Part shown: positions 6,131 through 7,751 of the stretch, piece by piece
Position numbering within the stretch: position 1 is the stretch's first letter
How the letters are laid out: each line of letters opens with the position of its first letter
Source: CAZMCH01 sp964564735
GTDB taxonomy: Bacteria > Poribacteria > DTPJ01
Assembly (NCBI GenBank): GCA_964564735.1
Contig: CAZMCH010000143.1
Coordinates: 1 to 7,751, forward strand
Length of the DNA stretch: 7,751 nt
Direction: 5' to 3'
The notes under the pieces: model-generated
The model's input: the letters and a program-made list of their open reading frames with translations, nothing else
The model's database searches: none
What the model was told of the DNA's origin: nothing
Translations under genes and position numbers: made by a program

Positions 6131-7750
6131 TTAAATCCAAAATATCTGATTGCCCCTACCACCAGCGATGGCATCAATTATTATCCAAAATCCATTACAG
6201 GTAAATTGACCGAGTATGAGTCCCAAAAACAAAGGTCTAAACTGGCGAAACATTTTTAGCCCGCCATACCTTACTATTATTAGCTTAATAAGCCATGCAA
6301 AAAAGACAGTAAACCATATCTGATCCATTATCCACACAGGACCAATAGCAAAACCTATAGGATGAAATGGCCACCAAAGAAACTTTGTCCTCATAAACAT
6401 AAGAAAGAACATAATAAAAGCACCACCAGCAGTTATATACCATCCACCCCAGTTTGGCTCTGAAGGATTGATAATTTTACTGACAAAAAAATCATAAGGC
6501 GCTCTTGCCCCACCAACAAAGAACCAATCATTGCAGTTTATTCCACCTCTTGAATAGGCTAATTCTAACAATAGCCATATTGACGATACCAATGTTATGA
6601 TGATAGACAGCATAATAACCCAAAACAAAGGTCTTTTTCGTTTACCTTCACCTTCGATAATTCTCAGGCTATTTGCGGTTGAAGCCATTACAAAGGTTCT
6701 CAAATCAGCAGACCATATATAAGTAAAACTCATTGCAGTTAATCCGCTTGGTGTTATTGGTGAAGTTCCTATACCTGATACGACAAATGATGGCGAGATA
6801 GTCGTTGCGACAGCCTCAGCCATTCCGCTTTCGCTGACTACCCTTGTCAGACCAATAAAGAGTATAAATGCACCAAATAAAAGCAGAATCGTTACAAATA
6901 AGGGTATACCAGACATTGTAAGCCATATTACCATTATTATTAATCCAATTATAATTCCAAAAACAGCAGTCCTGTATGACATTATCTCGTCTGAATCATC
7001 TATTTTTTTATCGCCAGTAAAAGCCTTTCTGAATACATCTTTTAGGTGGCTTCTGCCCATCCAGAAACCGACTATCACAAGCGTTATCATTGCGCCCATA
7101 CCAAGATGAGCAAATATGGGTGATGACGTTCCATATATACCAAGACTCTCACTCATAGTAATATTAAACGTATTCATAAGCCCTCTAAACATAAGGCTTA
7201 ACAAATTGAAGAACCACAAGCTAAATGCGGCGTCAAGATGAACAAGATAGAAAAATCCAATCATCGGGAAACTTAATCGAAAAGAGAACCAAAGTGAATT
7301 ACGAAATATTGGAACGCCCTGAGCTAACTCAAGGCTTGGTATTTCAGGAATGTAATGATGAAGACCTTTTAGACTGCTAAAAATAAATGGAATGATGAAA
7401 CCTATCCACATTATTGGATTTCTGAAAAATGGCTTCAAGATGGAGTCTTTATCATCTCTCACCATCTCAAGAGGCAATTGAGCCAGAGGAAAAGCTAGAC
7501 GTTCTCTCTCAATCCATTGCTTTCTGAGTATAACCATAATGGCAATCATAACAAAATATAATGTTAATAGAAAAACACCCCAAATGAGCAAAGGACGTAT
7601 CCAAATATCCCAAGGCACACCTTTCTCCCAAGCAGGCGCGCCTTCATAAAAATATTTGATTTTTGATTGACCTTGCGGAACTAACCATGATTTTATATGT
7701 GGATGCAATATTTCAGCCCAACTATTTTCAGGAAGTGCGTAATAAAATGG
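6131..7750 (-). CDS. Polytopic membrane protein of the DUF6785/DUF6784 type, OPT-transporter-like (N-terminus outside window)
   Basis: On the - strand the frame is open from the right edge to TAA at 6131-6133, giving 539 residues. The codon at 7706-7708 is TTG and the frame continues upstream with PFYYALPENSWAEI. That segment matches how this family leads into its HPHIKSWLVP stretch, so the true start lies beyond the window, probably about 100 residues away. Roughly ten to twelve hydrophobic segments are visible, for example RPLLIWGVFLLTLYFVMIAI, GIIIGLIIMVIWLTM, FVTILLLFGAFILFIGL and VIMLSIIITLVSSIWLLL. Conserved-looking family features are TRVVSESGMAEA, a D-x-R cytoplasmic or pore motif (SADLRTFVM) and the C-terminal WWPFHPIGFAIG with FRPLFLGLILGQF. 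The architecture recalls oligopeptide (OPT) transporters, so solute uptake is inferred, but no substrate is known. It converges on the cyclase-DUF123 pair and is separated from it by 90 bp. Confidence 0.8.
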   Translation of the reverse strand, partial: PFYYALPENSWAEILHPHIKSWLVPQGQSKIKYFYEGAPAWEKGVPWDIWIRPLLIWGVFLLTLYFVMIAIMVILRKQWIERERLAFPLAQLPLEMVRDDKDSILKPFFRNPIMWIGFIIPFIFSSLKGLHHYIPEIPSLELAQGVPIFRNSLWFSFRLSFPMIGFFYLVHLDAAFSLWFFNLLSLMFRGLMNTFNITMSESLGIYGTSSPIFAHLGMGAMITLVIVGFWMGRSHLKDVFRKAFTGDKKIDDSDEIMSYRTAVFGIIIGLIIMVIWLTMSGIPLFVTILLLFGAFILFIGLTRVVSESGMAEAVATTISPSFVVSGIGTSPITPSGLTAMSFTYIWSADLRTFVMASTANSLRIIEGEGKRKRPLFWVIMLSIIITLVSSIWLLLELAYSRGGINCNDWFFVGGARAPYDFFVSKIINPSEPNWGGWYITAGGAFIMFFLMFMRTKFLWWPFHPIGFAIGPVWIMDQIWFTVFFAWLIKLIIVRYGGLKMFRQFRPLFLGLILGQFTCNGFWIIIDAIAGGRGNQIFWI

Positions 7751-7751
7751 T

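Noticed and set aside
6131..7708. A full-length 525-residue membrane protein starting at TTG 7706-7708
   Set aside because: The frame continues upstream to the window edge with family-like sequence (YALPENSWAEI), so the TTG is an internal leucine.

Overview
The window is AT-rich and compactly coded, with no rRNA, tRNA, CRISPR array or insertion sequence visible. It holds six protein genes. The first and last run off the window edges. Five lie on the + strand and the last is convergent on the - strand. The gene content suggests an uncultured environmental bacterium: a DUF6785/DUF6784-type membrane protein, a short cytoplasmic GH38 alpha-mannosidase and an isolated class II terpene cyclase. The combination recalls Poribacteria, Planctomycetota or Lentisphaerota-like genomes, but this is a low-confidence impression from protein style. 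No phylogenetic marker is present.

Left block (1-3877, +): a partial gene of unknown function overlaps by one base (TGATG) a nucleotide-sugar dehydrogenase of the WecC/WbpA type. After a 31-bp gap comes a TTG-started GH38 alpha-mannosidase with a complete zinc and catalytic residue set. The spacing suggests one transcript devoted to surface polysaccharide or glycan metabolism. The dehydrogenase would make an activated uronic acid, and the mannosidase would trim or recycle alpha-mannosides.

Middle block (3878-6040, +): a 130-bp gap carries a 15-bp inverted repeat with a 12-base loop, a plausible terminator or operator. It is followed by a 552-residue protein of the squalene-hopene cyclase superfamily. 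That protein has an intact DxDD acid motif (D331-A-D-D) and about nine QW-type repeats. It is shorter than true squalene-hopene cyclases and lacks their C-terminal GTGFP/FYLxY-type motif. Its stop overlaps by four bases (ATGA) the start of a DUF123/Uri-type GIY-YIG nuclease-like protein, an unexpected pairing.

Right block (6131-7750, -): the C-terminal 539 residues of a polytopic membrane protein of the DUF6785/DUF6784 type, which I infer to be an OPT-like transporter. Its start lies beyond the window.

The most interesting item is the terpene cyclase. Its cyclisation motif is intact, its length and C-terminus argue against ordinary hopene formation, no hopanoid genes are next to it, and a nuclease-like gene appears translationally coupled to it. 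I saw no clear evidence of a defence system or other wholly new machinery.
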